From assembly GCF_010499455.1 (NCBI RefSeq), contig NZ_JAAGOH010000029.1:1-52960 (forward strand): 52,960 bases of DNA, read 5' to 3'. The DNA is from Ideonella livida (GTDB lineage: Bacteria; Pseudomonadota; Gammaproteobacteria; Burkholderiales; Burkholderiaceae_C). Below are positions 36,122 through 44,085 of the stretch, one piece after another. Position numbers and translations under genes: made by a program. Every line of letters begins with the position of its first letter. Positions within the stretch are counted from its first letter, which is position 1. Below the pieces are notes generated by a model. It was not told where the DNA came from. It ran no database searches and was given only the letters and a program-made list of their open reading frames with translations.

Positions 36122-36739
36122 ATGGGCGTGGCCGACTACCCGGCCTTCTGTGCGGCCGTGCTGATCTTCCTGGCCTTGCCCGGGCCGGGCACCTTCGCGC
36201 TGCTCACCTCCACCGCCAAGGGCGGCTTGCGCGCCGGGGCGGCCGCCACGGCCGGCATCATCCTGGGCGACCAACTGCTGCTGTGGCTGGCGGTGGCTGG
36301 GGTGGCCGCGCTGCTGGCGGCCTGGCCGCTGGTCTTCGAGGCGGTGCGCTGGGCCGGGGCGGGCTACCTGGCCTGGATCGGCTGGCAGCTGCTGCGCCCG
36401 CGTGCACCGGGCCAGGCCCCGGCCTCGCCGGTGCGCATCGAGCCGCGCCACTACCTGCGTCAGACCCTGCTCATCACCTTGCTCAATCCCAAGGCCATCG
36501 TGTTCTACATGGCCTTCTTTCCGCTCTTCATCAGCCCGGCGCACCACCAGGGCCTGCGCACCTTTGCGCTCATGGCCGTGACCATTGCCGCGATCACCGC
36601 GGCCTACTGCCTGCTGCTGTGCGCCTTTGCTGGGGTGGTGGCCGCGCAGGTGCGGGCCCATCACCGCCTGGCCCGCCTGCTGGAGCGGGCCGCCGGCCTG
36701 TGCCTCATCGGCTTCGGCTTGCGCCTGCTGCGGCCCTGA
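36122..36739 (+). CDS. LysE-family amino-acid exporter
   Basis: A 205-aa inner-membrane protein with about six hydrophobic helices. The start of the family appears as MGVADYPAFCAAVLIFLALPGPG, with TAKGGLRAGAAATAG in the first loop; GPG and the Gly-rich loop are conserved in LysE/RhtB exporters. The second half has NPKAIVFYMAFFPLF, another hallmark. I prefer ATG 36122, which matches relatives and has AAGG 8 bases upstream; ATG 36092 and GTG 36083 are in-frame alternatives. The exported amino acid is unknown. It is often found between rsmG and parA in Burkholderiales, and here it follows rsmG by about 50 bp. Confidence 0.9.
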   Translation: MGVADYPAFCAAVLIFLALPGPGTFALLTSTAKGGLRAGAAATAGIILGDQLLLWLAVAGVAALLAAWPLVFEAVRWAGAGYLAWIGWQLLRPRAPGQAPASPVRIEPRHYLRQTLLITLLNPKAIVFYMAFFPLFISPAHHQGLRTFALMAVTIAAITAAYCLLLCAFAGVVAAQVRAHHRLARLLERAAGLCLIGFGLRLLRP

Positions 36740-36924
36740 GCCCGCGCCGCGGGTCGGGGTGGTTTTGCCCCTCAACTTGTCGTGAATGCACCACCGCGGG
36801 CGACCGCCGGCCCGGCCATCGGCATGCGCCTGGCCGCCAGAGGGATCAGGCAGGCGACAATCGGCTCCCGCCGCCTCACCGTCCGGGTGGACGGTCTGGC
36901 CCCGAAACTGCTTTGCTTGTGCCC

Positions 36925-37719
36925 ATGTCCCGCATCTTCTGCGTCGCCAACCAGAAAGGTGGAGTCGGCAAGACCACCACCACGGTCAACCTGGCCGCCG
37001 GCCTGGCCCAGATCGGCCAGCGTGTGCTGCTGGTGGACCTGGACCCGCAGGGCAATGCCACCATGGGCTCGGGGGTGGACAAACGCACCCTGGTCCACAG
37101 CGTCTACGAGGTGCTGCTGGAGACCACCGGGGTGGCCGAGGCCCGGGTGCGCTCCGAGCGCGGCACCTACGACGTGCTGGGTGCCAACCGCGAGCTCTCC
37201 GGCGCCGAGGTGGAGCTGGTGGCCCTGGAGCGGCGCAACCAGCGCCTGGCCCAGGCCCTGCAGACCGTGGACGCCGACTACGACTTCGTGCTGGTCGACT
37301 GCCCACCCTCACTGAGCCTGCTCACCCTCAACGGCCTGTGCGCCGCCCACGGGGTCATCGTGCCCATGCAGTGCGAGTACTTTGCGCTGGAGGGCCTGAC
37401 CGACCTGGTCAACACCATCAAGCAGGTGCACGCCAACCTCAACCGCAAGCTGCAGCTCATCGGCCTGCTGCGGGTGATGTACGACCCGCGCATCACCCTG
37501 CAGAACCAGGTCAGCGAGCAGCTCAAGGCGCACTTTGCCGAGAAGGTGTTTGACACCGTGATCCCGCGCAATGTGCGCCTGGCCGAGGCGCCCAGCTATG
37601 GGCTGCCGGGGGTGGTGTTCGACCCGTCCTCACGTGGCGCCCAGGCCTATGTGGAGTTTGCCCGCGAGATGGTGTCACGGGTGGGGCGGCCCCAGCCGGC
37701 CTCGGCTGCGGCCGGCTGA
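36925..37719 (+). CDS. parA: Chromosome-partitioning ATPase ParA (Soj)
   Basis: A 264-aa ParA/Soj ATPase, small chromosomal type without an N-terminal HTH. The deviant Walker A is NQKGGVGKTTTTVNLAA (signature Lys11, Lys16), followed by VLLVDLDPQGNATMGSG and VLVDCPPSLSLLTLN (Walker B). The N-terminus MSRIFCVAN is typical. ParA binds DNA non-specifically in the ATP form and moves ParB-parS complexes. Four parS-like sites occur within 8 kb upstream. The gene has no obvious Shine-Dalgarno site. Unusually, no parB follows: argC is convergent 35 bp away. The partner must be elsewhere in the genome. Confidence 0.96.
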   Translation: MSRIFCVANQKGGVGKTTTTVNLAAGLAQIGQRVLLVDLDPQGNATMGSGVDKRTLVHSVYEVLLETTGVAEARVRSERGTYDVLGANRELSGAEVELVALERRNQRLAQALQTVDADYDFVLVDCPPSLSLLTLNGLCAAHGVIVPMQCEYFALEGLTDLVNTIKQVHANLNRKLQLIGLLRVMYDPRITLQNQVSEQLKAHFAEKVFDTVIPRNVRLAEAPSYGLPGVVFDPSSRGAQAYVEFAREMVSRVGRPQPASAAAG

Positions 37720-37731
37720 GCCCGGGGGGCA

Positions 37732-37745
37732 GCCCGGTGCCGGGC
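37732..37745. terminator. Hairpin between convergent parA and argC
   Basis: GCCCGGTGCCGGGC forms a 5-6 bp GC stem in the 35-bp gap between the stop codons of parA and argC. There is no T tract. It may end transcripts from both sides. Confidence 0.4.
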
Positions 37746-37754
37746 CGCGCGGGC

Positions 37755-38696
37755 TTACAGGCCCAGGCCTTCGTCCACGCCCAGGTGGACGTTCATCGAC
37801 TGCACGGCGGCGCCGCTGGCGCCCTTGCCCAGGTTGTCCAGGCGGGCCACCACGATGGCCTGCTCGGCGTTGGCGAAGACGAACAGGTCCACCCGGTTGG
37901 TGTCGTTGCAGCCCTGCACGTCCAGGAAACCGGCCGAGAGGTTCTCCGGTTCGCCCAGGGGCATCACGCGGATGAAGCGCTCGCCGGCATAGCGCTCGGC
38001 CAGCGCGGCATGCAGCTGCACCCCGGTGGTGCCCGCGGCCAGTTGCGAGAAGTGCAGCGGCACACTCACCGCCAGGCCTTTGTGGAAGGCCGCCACGATG
38101 GGCATGAAGGTCGGCGTGCGCTGCAGGCCGGTGTGGGCCATCATCTCCGGCAGGTGCTTGTGGGCCAGGCCCAGGGCGTAGGGGCGGGGGGAGGCCAGGG
38201 CCGGGTCGCCGCCGGCCTCGTACTGGGCGATCATGGACTTGCCGCCACCGGAGTAACCGGTGATGGAGGTGGCCGACACCGGCAGGCCGGCGGGCACCAG
38301 GCCGGCGTCCACCAGCGGCCGCAGGGCCAGGATGAAGGCGCTGGCGTGGCAGCCTGGGTTGGCGATACGCTTGGCAGCGCGGATGGCCGCGCGCTGGCCG
38401 GCGCACAGCTCGGGCAGGCCAAAGGCCCAGCCCGGGGCGGTGCGGTGGGCGGTGGAGGCGTCGATCAGGCAGGTGTTGGGGTTGTCCACCAGCGAGGCGG
38501 CTTCCTTGGAGGCGGCGTCGGGCAGGCACAGGAAGGCCACGTCGGCGGCGTTCAACAGGCGGGCGCGCTCGGCGCTGTCCTTGCGCTTGTCGGCGTCGAT
38601 GCGCAGCACCTCGATGTCGGTGCGCTGGGCCAGGTAGTCATGGATGCGCAGGCCGGTGGTGCCTTCCTGGCCGTCGACGAACACTTTGAAAGTCAT
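37755..38696 (-). CDS. argC: N-acetyl-gamma-glutamyl-phosphate reductase, short (type 2) form
   Basis: A 313-aa NADPH-dependent reductase of arginine biosynthesis that reduces N-acetyl-glutamyl-5-phosphate to the semialdehyde in the cytoplasm. The N-terminus [19 protein letters not shown] is the nucleotide-binding region of the shorter ArgC class. The catalytic cysteine lies in [11 protein letters not shown], and [12 protein letters not shown] and HLPEMMAH follow as in this class. Length (~310) matches the type 2 form. GAGGA lies just before the ATG at 38696. It is divergent from the serine hydrolase and convergent with parA. No other arginine gene is nearby. Confidence 0.96.
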   Translation of the reverse strand: MTFKVFVDGQEGTTGLRIHDYLAQRTDIEVLRIDADKRKDSAERARLLNAADVAFLCLPDAASKEAASLVDNPNTCLIDASTAHRTAPGWAFGLPELCAGQRAAIRAAKRIANPGCHASAFILALRPLVDAGLVPAGLPVSATSITGYSGGGKSMIAQYEAGGDPALASPRPYALGLAHKHLPEMMAHTGLQRTPTFMPIVAAFHKGLAVSVPLHFSQLAAGTTGVQLHAALAERYAGERFIRVMPLGEPENLSAGFLDVQGCNDTNRVDLFVFANAEQAIVVARLDNLGKGASGAAVQSMNVHLGVDEGLGL

Positions 38697-38836
38697 GAGG
38701 ATCCTCGTTCTTGGAATGCGGTGGACCGGCGCGGCTGGGTCAGAATTCCCGGCAAACCGGGGAGGCGCCGCCGCAGGCCGGCGCGGACACGCGCGAGCAT
38801 AAGCCAAGCCCCCCATCCGCCCCAGTGCCTCCACCG

Positions 38837-39427
38837 ATGGCCTTCGACATGACGACCCCCGACGCTTCCACCCCCCGTATCCTGCTGCTGCCCGGCTGGC
38901 AGAACTCCGGCCCCGCCCATTGGCAGAGCCGCTGGGAGGCCCTGCACGGCGACGAGCGCGTGCTGCAGGACGACTGGATGTGGCCGCGGCGTGGCGACTG
39001 GATGGCCCGGCTGGACGAGGTCCTGCTGCAGGACCGCCGGCCGGTGGCCCTGGTGGCCCACAGCCTGGGCTGCCAGCTGGTGGCGGCCTGGGCTGCGCAT
39101 TCGCGCCACACCGCACGGGTGCAGGCCGCGCTGCTGGTGGCGCCGCCCGACACCGAGCATGCCGAAACCCCGCCGCAGTTGCACAACTGGCGGCCCATCG
39201 TGCGCCGGCCGCTGCCTTTCCCGGCGGTGGCGGTGACCAGCAGCGACGACCCGTACTGCAGCCCGGCACGCGCGGCGCAGCTGGTGGCCGATTGGGGCGC
39301 GGTGCACCTGGAGGCGGGCCCCCTGGGCCACCTCAACGGCGAGTCCGGCCTGGGCGACTGGCCCGAGGGCCGGGCCGTGCTGACGCGGCTGCTGGCCCCG
39401 GTGGAAGACGACGACGGACAGGATTGA
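38837..39427 (+). CDS. RBBP9/YdeN-family serine hydrolase
   Basis: A 196-aa alpha/beta hydrolase of the small RBBP9/YdeN group. The nucleophile elbow is [12 protein letters not shown] (Ser), the acid lies in [10 protein letters not shown] (Asp) and the His in [15 protein letters not shown], all in normal order. An oxyanion element [15 protein letters not shown] marks the N-terminus and is characteristic. There is no signal peptide, so it is cytoplasmic. The substrate is unknown. ATG 38837 and ATG 38849 are alternative starts. It is divergent from argC and convergent with the sulfotransferase gene. Confidence 0.92.
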   Translation: MAFDMTTPDASTPRILLLPGWQNSGPAHWQSRWEALHGDERVLQDDWMWPRRGDWMARLDEVLLQDRRPVALVAHSLGCQLVAAWAAHSRHTARVQAALLVAPPDTEHAETPPQLHNWRPIVRRPLPFPAVAVTSSDDPYCSPARAAQLVADWGAVHLEAGPLGHLNGESGLGDWPEGRAVLTRLLAPVEDDDGQD

Positions 39428-39466
39428 GCGGCGCTCGGCGCCCCTGGCGCGGAGGACGCCCACCGC

Positions 39467-40612
39467 TCAGAGGTCGTCCTCGGCGCCGAACAGGGCCCGC
39501 TCCAGGGCCCCGACCCGGGCGTTCAGGCGCTCCAGCCGGCTTTCATGACGGATGAACAGCCGCGCGGCCAGCACGGCCACGTCAGCGGCCAGTGCCTGGG
39601 CGTCCAAGGCCTCGGACGTCCTGGCCTCCGGCAAGGGCGGCACCACAGGATTCTGTATACCTAATTGGGTATTTGGGGCGACAGGTCCGACCTCGGTGGT
39701 GGCCGGGGCCTCCGCCCAGTCGGCAAACAGCGGGGCCGAGCGGTTCAGCCGTGCCGCCAGCCGGGCGTTGGCCGGCGCCACCTCGCGGCGCAGGGCCTCG
39801 GCCAGCGCCGGGGCCAACGGCGGGGCCCGGTGGCGCAGCTGGGGGTTGGCGCGGCGCAGCAGGCGCAGCAGCGCGGGCTTGTGGCGAGCCGCCTCGGGCT
39901 GGCGGTTGAAGGCCAGCGCCAGGGTGAGTGCGGCCTGGCCCAGCCGGTCCTGCTCCAGGGGAGCCGGTGTGGGGTCGGGTGGCAAGGTTTCGCCCATCAG
40001 GGTGCCCAGCACGCGCCGCACCGGGTCGGCGCCGGGGTCGAAGGGGTGCACGCACAGCGCGGCGTCGCCAAAGGCGTCGGCCCAGTCGCCCAGCACGCGG
40101 TCATAGTCCAGCAGGTCCAGGCGCTGGTAGGCGGCCAGAAAGTCCGGCAGGTCCAGCCGGGCCAGGGGGCTCACATCGGTCTTGACCAGCTGGTTGTGCC
40201 AGGAGGCGATCCAGTGGTCCTGGCGCCGCAGCTGCACCAGCACCCGCACAGTGGCGCCGCTGGCCCGCAGACGCCCGGCCAGCCAGTCCAGGCGCTCGCG
40301 CCGGCGCGGTGGGTCCTGCTCGAACAGGTGCCACAGCACCTCCTCACTGACCAGCATGCGTGGCAGGCCGCTGTGGGCCCAGGCCTGCAGCAGGTGCTCC
40401 ACCGCGGCCTCGGCCTGCGGCCCGCCGGCGTGCAGGCCGTCGGCCAGAAAGCGGTGCTGGGCCTTGAGTGGGTGGCTGGCGGGCACCTCGGGGTAGAGCA
40501 GGCCCGCCTGGGCCAGCAGGTCGCGGTGCTGGGCGCACCAGGCCTGCAGGGCGGTGGTGGCGGTCTTGGTCTGGCCGATGTGCAGCCAGAGCTGGGGAAC
40601 GGTGGCGGTCAT
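39467..40612 (-). CDS. Sulfotransferase-like protein
   Basis: A 381-aa protein with the PAPS-binding loop of sulfotransferases, LHIGQTKTATTALQAWC, at its N-terminus (cf. HIGxxKTGTT). VLVQLRRQDHWIASWHNQL resembles the 3'-phosphate binding strand (RxxxxxxxS) of the family. The rest is Ala/Leu/Arg-rich and ends in a predicted coiled coil (LERLNARVGALERAL). The substrate is unknown; glycans are frequent targets. I chose ATG 40612 (MTATVPQ); ATG 40660 would add 16 residues. It follows the glycosyltransferase gene on the same strand, so the two are likely cotranscribed. An AT-rich patch near 39640-39680 encodes APNTQLGIQNPVVP, unlike its surroundings. No signal peptide. Confidence 0.8.
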   Translation of the reverse strand: MTATVPQLWLHIGQTKTATTALQAWCAQHRDLLAQAGLLYPEVPASHPLKAQHRFLADGLHAGGPQAEAAVEHLLQAWAHSGLPRMLVSEEVLWHLFEQDPPRRRERLDWLAGRLRASGATVRVLVQLRRQDHWIASWHNQLVKTDVSPLARLDLPDFLAAYQRLDLLDYDRVLGDWADAFGDAALCVHPFDPGADPVRRVLGTLMGETLPPDPTPAPLEQDRLGQAALTLALAFNRQPEAARHKPALLRLLRRANPQLRHRAPPLAPALAEALRREVAPANARLAARLNRSAPLFADWAEAPATTEVGPVAPNTQLGIQNPVVPPLPEARTSEALDAQALAADVAVLAARLFIRHESRLERLNARVGALERALFGAEDDL

Positions 40613-40677
40613 GCGCAGGCTTTGCCGGGGGGTACTGGCCAGGGGAGACGAAGGGATCACGCCGCGGCGCCGGCCGC

Positions 40678-42900
40678 TCAGACCCGGTAGCGCCGGCCTT
40701 CGGCCCGGCCGTACTGCAGGTAGTGGCGGCGCGGGTCAACGCCGGCGCGGGCCACGTCGGCATGCAGGGCGAGGTAGACCTGGGGATCGAAGTCCTCGGG
40801 CAGGTCCAGACGGGTGACGGTGGCGCCACGGCGTTCGCTGGGGCGGCGCAACCAGGCCAGCAGGCTGCGGCCCTCCGGGCGGTTTTCGCCGTCGTCGCGG
40901 GGCGCGGCGTCTGCGCTGCGTGCTGCACGGCTGGCTGTGGCCGAGGCCGGAACGGCGGCCAGCGCGGGTGCCAGCGGCCCCAGCGCCGGACGGGTGCGGC
41001 TGGGCAGGGTCGGGGCGTGGGCCAGCATCGCGGCGCGATCGCGGGTCTGCTGGCGCAGCAACTGGGTGCGCGATTCCAGCCGACGGGCCATGTCGGCCCA
41101 GAAGGCCGGCTCACCACTGGCGCGCAGGCGCTGGCGCCAGTGCTGGCGCAGGGCCTCGTGGTCCCGGTTGAACTGGGCCAGGCGGTGCAGATAGGCTTGC
41201 AGGTGCTGCAGCCGCACGCTGTCGTCGTGGGCGGGTTCGTGCACGCTGTCGCGGCTTTCGTCCAGCAGCAGCACGCGTGGGGCCTCGGGCAGCAGGGCGC
41301 TGCCGCCTTCAGGCAGGGGCAGGGGGGCCGGGTAGAGGTAGGGCCGCAGCTGCAGCTGCCCGGTGTGGTGCTGCACATGCAGGCGCTCGCGATCACCCGG
41401 ACCCAGCGCGGTCCAGCGGGCCTGGCGCAGGCGCGCCAGCCGTGCCGGGTAGTGGGCCATGAAGTCCGGTGTCAGCAGGGCGGATGTTTCGCCTTCGCAC
41501 AGGTCGTCGAGCACCTGCTGGTAGACCGCCAGGCCGGCCAGATCGCCCAGCGGCCCGTGGGCCAGCAGCCGCTGCTCGAACCAGCGCACGTGGTCGGCGG
41601 CGGGCGTCCGGGCATGTGCCAGGTTGAGCAGCATGCCGTGCAGCACCGCCAGGTATTCCTGGGCATGGGAGTGGGCGGGCTCATGCCAGGCCGCCAGGTT
41701 GGGGCTGGAGAGCACGGGCACCCCCTGGGCGCCGGCGCGCAGCGACAGCTCCACGTCGTCGCCGCGCAGCAGCAGGGCGGCGGGCAGCCCGATGCGCCGC
41801 AGCGTGGCCAGCGACAGGCCGAAGAAGATGAAGGTGGCGTAGTCCACCGGATGCAGGACGCTGAAGTCGTCGAGCGGGCCGAAGTCGTCCAGGCGCAGGC
41901 CGTGGCGCAGCAGGTGCGGGCCCAGGCCGCGGTGCCGGGGGTCCTGCAGCGGGCTCTGGCGGCCCCAGTAGGCGCCGTCCTCCCACACGGTGGTGGGGCG
42001 GCTCTTCATGAGCACGGGCAGGGTCCAGACCTGTTCTCCCTGGCGCCAGTGCAGGAAGGCGGCGTAGCGCGCCAGGCTCTCCAGCGAGAGCTGCAGGTCG
42101 TCGTCCAGCAGCAGCAGCTCCTCGGCCTGGGCGTCGGGCTCGCCGGCCTCGTGCGCGGCCAGGTATCGCTGCAGCAGGTGGCTGGCGTTACCGCCGCCGC
42201 CCAGGTTGGGCGCGTGCCACAGGCGCAGGCCCAGGCCGCGGGTGTCCACGCCGTCCCACTGGGCAGGCGCGTCCTCGCTGCTGTCGAGGACCCACAGGTC
42301 CAGGCTGCCCAGGGTGGCGGCCAGGGCGGGGTGGCCGGCGGCCTGGTCCTGCCACTGGCGCAGCAGGTCTTGCACCGCGGCGCTGCGGCCATGGGTGCGC
42401 AGCAGGGTCGCCAGGCGGATGCTGCGCCGTGGCGGGGTGGCGGTGCACCACCAGGCGTCCTGCAGGCCGGCGCAGGGGCCCAGGGCCTCCACATGCCAGA
42501 ACAGGCGGGACGCGGCCGGCAAGGTGTCGGGCGGGGGCAGGGGCCAGCAGCACCAGCCGGGGCCGTCCTGCTCCACCGTGGTCTCCACCAGGGTCTGCGC
42601 CGGGGCCCCCGGGGTGGCCAGCATGATGCGCACCCGCAGCGCGCCCTGCACCTGCAGGGCCAGCCACAGGGACTGCAGGCCGGCATGCAGGCGCCAGGGG
42701 GCCAGGTACAGGCTGTTGCGGAAGGTGCCGCTGCCCAGCCACTGGCCGGGTGCCAGCGGCGGCAGGGGCGCCGGGGCGGGGGGCAGCGCCACGTTGCTGG
42801 CCAGGTAGAGGTGGGCGGCGCCCAGGTGGCTGCGGTCCAGACCTTGCAGGCGGTGCAGGGGCGGGTGTTCCGCGGTGGCGGGCAGGCGGGAGAGCGTCAT
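40678..42900 (-). CDS. GlfT2-like glycosyltransferase with C-terminal DVA-HYLxYGxxEGR motif
   Basis: A 740-aa protein. The N-terminal ~165 residues look beta-rich. Then follows a GT-A glycosyltransferase core of the GlfT2 kind: APNLGGGGNASH, the metal-binding triple Asp LLLLDDDLQL (Asp266-268), and an acceptor-side block with IGLPAALLLRGDDVELSLR and AAWHEPAHSH. GlfT2 is a galactofuranosyltransferase of mycobacterial cell walls; here the sugar is unknown. The C-terminus (FDPQVYLALHADVARAGVDP then HYLQYGRAEGR) is a short motif known from polysaccharide-related proteins of Proteobacteria. Start ATG 42900 leads into the first conserved strand. Operon with the sulfotransferase gene, 65 bp downstream of its stop. 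Divergent from the LuxR-type regulator. Confidence 0.85.
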   Translation of the reverse strand: MTLSRLPATAEHPPLHRLQGLDRSHLGAAHLYLASNVALPPAPAPLPPLAPGQWLGSGTFRNSLYLAPWRLHAGLQSLWLALQVQGALRVRIMLATPGAPAQTLVETTVEQDGPGWCCWPLPPPDTLPAASRLFWHVEALGPCAGLQDAWWCTATPPRRSIRLATLLRTHGRSAAVQDLLRQWQDQAAGHPALAATLGSLDLWVLDSSEDAPAQWDGVDTRGLGLRLWHAPNLGGGGNASHLLQRYLAAHEAGEPDAQAEELLLLDDDLQLSLESLARYAAFLHWRQGEQVWTLPVLMKSRPTTVWEDGAYWGRQSPLQDPRHRGLGPHLLRHGLRLDDFGPLDDFSVLHPVDYATFIFFGLSLATLRRIGLPAALLLRGDDVELSLRAGAQGVPVLSSPNLAAWHEPAHSHAQEYLAVLHGMLLNLAHARTPAADHVRWFEQRLLAHGPLGDLAGLAVYQQVLDDLCEGETSALLTPDFMAHYPARLARLRQARWTALGPGDRERLHVQHHTGQLQLRPYLYPAPLPLPEGGSALLPEAPRVLLLDESRDSVHEPAHDDSVRLQHLQAYLHRLAQFNRDHEALRQHWRQRLRASGEPAFWADMARRLESRTQLLRQQTRDRAAMLAHAPTLPSRTRPALGPLAPALAAVPASATASRAARSADAAPRDDGENRPEGRSLLAWLRRPSERRGATVTRLDLPEDFDPQVYLALHADVARAGVDPRRHYLQYGRAEGRRYRV

Positions 42901-42921
42901 GGCGGCCGGCGGGGGGCGGTG

Positions 42922-42941
42922 GGGCAGGGCAGGGCAGGGCA
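42922..42941. repeat. (GGGCA)4 pentanucleotide repeat
   Basis: Four tandem GGGCA units lie in the 195-bp divergent region between the glycosyltransferase and LuxR-type genes. Such a tract could vary in length and alter promoter spacing, although no promoter elements are clear. Confidence 0.7.
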
Positions 42942-43095
42942 GTGCGGGGCCCGGCGGGCCCGGCGCAGCGGGCCGGAGCGGGCGACCGGGCCGCATGGTG
43001 TCGCTGCCGTGTGACCGGGCTGCGACAGGCTGGGGCCGGCCGGCCCCGCCAGGGGTCACGCCGCCGTCACAGGCGGCCACCAAGATGCCGCCCCC

Positions 43096-43851
43096 ATGAC
43101 CGACCCCCACGACCCCGGCATCCTGGACCATCCGGCCTGGCGCTGCCTGCAGGCCGCCGGGGCGGTGGCCAACCGCCAGCAGTTCTTCCTGTGGACGCGC
43201 CTGCACCTGCACCATCTGGTGCCGCATGAACTGCTGGTGGTGCAGGGCCTGCCCGGGGGCGGCCAGGCGCGGTGGCAGGAGCTGCTGCACAGCGTGGCCC
43301 TGCCGCCGGCGCTGCTGCAGGCCCTGGCCGATGCCCACCACCCGCTGTGGCAGGTGCTGGCCCAGGCGACGGCCGGCACCGCCGGTCCGCAGGGCCTGGT
43401 GCCGGAGGTGCTGGCCGTGCCGGAGGTGCCGCAGGGCGAGGTCCTGGCCCGGGGCCTGCGCCAGGCGGGCCTGTCGCAGCTGCTGCTGCTGGGGGTGGAC
43501 CCGCTGGCCCAGGGCCGGCCGCAGGGTTGGCTGCTGCTGGGCTGCGGCGCGCAGGCCGATGCGGCGGCGGCCTGCCGCCACCTGGCCTGGGTCTGGCCCT
43601 GGGTGTGGTGTGCGGCGGCGGCGGTGGCCGTCGGGGCCCGTCAGACCGCGGGCGCCGGTGTGCTCACGGCCCGCGAGCTGGGCATCCTGCGCGAGGTGCG
43701 CCAGGGCCTGAGCAATGCCGAGATCGGCGTGCAGCTGGGCCTGAGCGCCCTGACCGTCAAGAACACCCTGGCGCGCATCCTGCGCAAGCTGGCGGTGCAC
43801 AACCGCGCCCAGGCCGTGGCCGAGGCCATGGCCCGCCGCTACCTGGACTGA
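43096..43851 (+). CDS. LuxR-type transcriptional regulator, EpsA-like
   Basis: A 251-aa regulator. The C-terminal LuxR HTH (about 188-247) reads LTARELGILREVRQGLSNAE through LSALTVKNTLARILRKL to NRAQAVAEAM, a complete four-helix signature. The N-terminal ~180 residues form an unassigned sensory domain with FFLWTRLHLHHLVPHELLV, which recalls the EpsA group (TIGR03020) linked to exosortase and exopolysaccharide clusters. That placement is from memory. No membrane helix is seen and the protein is cytoplasmic. It is divergent from the glycosyltransferase-sulfotransferase pair, and a strong hairpin follows it. It probably controls the divergent pair, the secretion genes downstream, or both. Confidence 0.85.
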   Translation: MTDPHDPGILDHPAWRCLQAAGAVANRQQFFLWTRLHLHHLVPHELLVVQGLPGGGQARWQELLHSVALPPALLQALADAHHPLWQVLAQATAGTAGPQGLVPEVLAVPEVPQGEVLARGLRQAGLSQLLLLGVDPLAQGRPQGWLLLGCGAQADAAAACRHLAWVWPWVWCAAAAVAVGARQTAGAGVLTARELGILREVRQGLSNAEIGVQLGLSALTVKNTLARILRKLAVHNRAQAVAEAMARRYLD

Positions 43852-43893
43852 GCGGCCCCGGAGGTCGTGCCGGCCGCGCGGCGCCACCCCTGC

Positions 43894-43921
43894 CCCGCCC
43901 CTGCACTGTGACAGGGGCGGG
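43894..43921 (+). terminator. Strong GC hairpin after the LuxR-type gene
   Basis: CCCGCCCCTG (43894-43903) pairs perfectly with CAGGGGCGGG (43912-43921) around the 8-base loop CACTGTGA, 43 bp after the regulator's stop. No T tract follows. A likely transcription end or stabiliser. Confidence 0.55.
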
Positions 43922-44085
43922 CGGCGCACGGGTCCGTTCGGCCCTGGTGCCCACCCGCGGTGCCCCAACACCCTGTCACGTGCGCTGGCCACAGTGCGGG
44001 TCTTCCGTGAAGAAGTTCACCGCGGATGTGAAGCGAGGTGAACGCTGCGCGGGTTCCGGCCCTACCCACCGTGGAGAAACTGTCC

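Noticed and set aside
42188-42742. Minus-strand frames inside the glycosyltransferase in other phases
   Set aside because: Arg/Pro/Ala-rich shadow frames; the real frame is fixed by DDD and LGGGG motifs.
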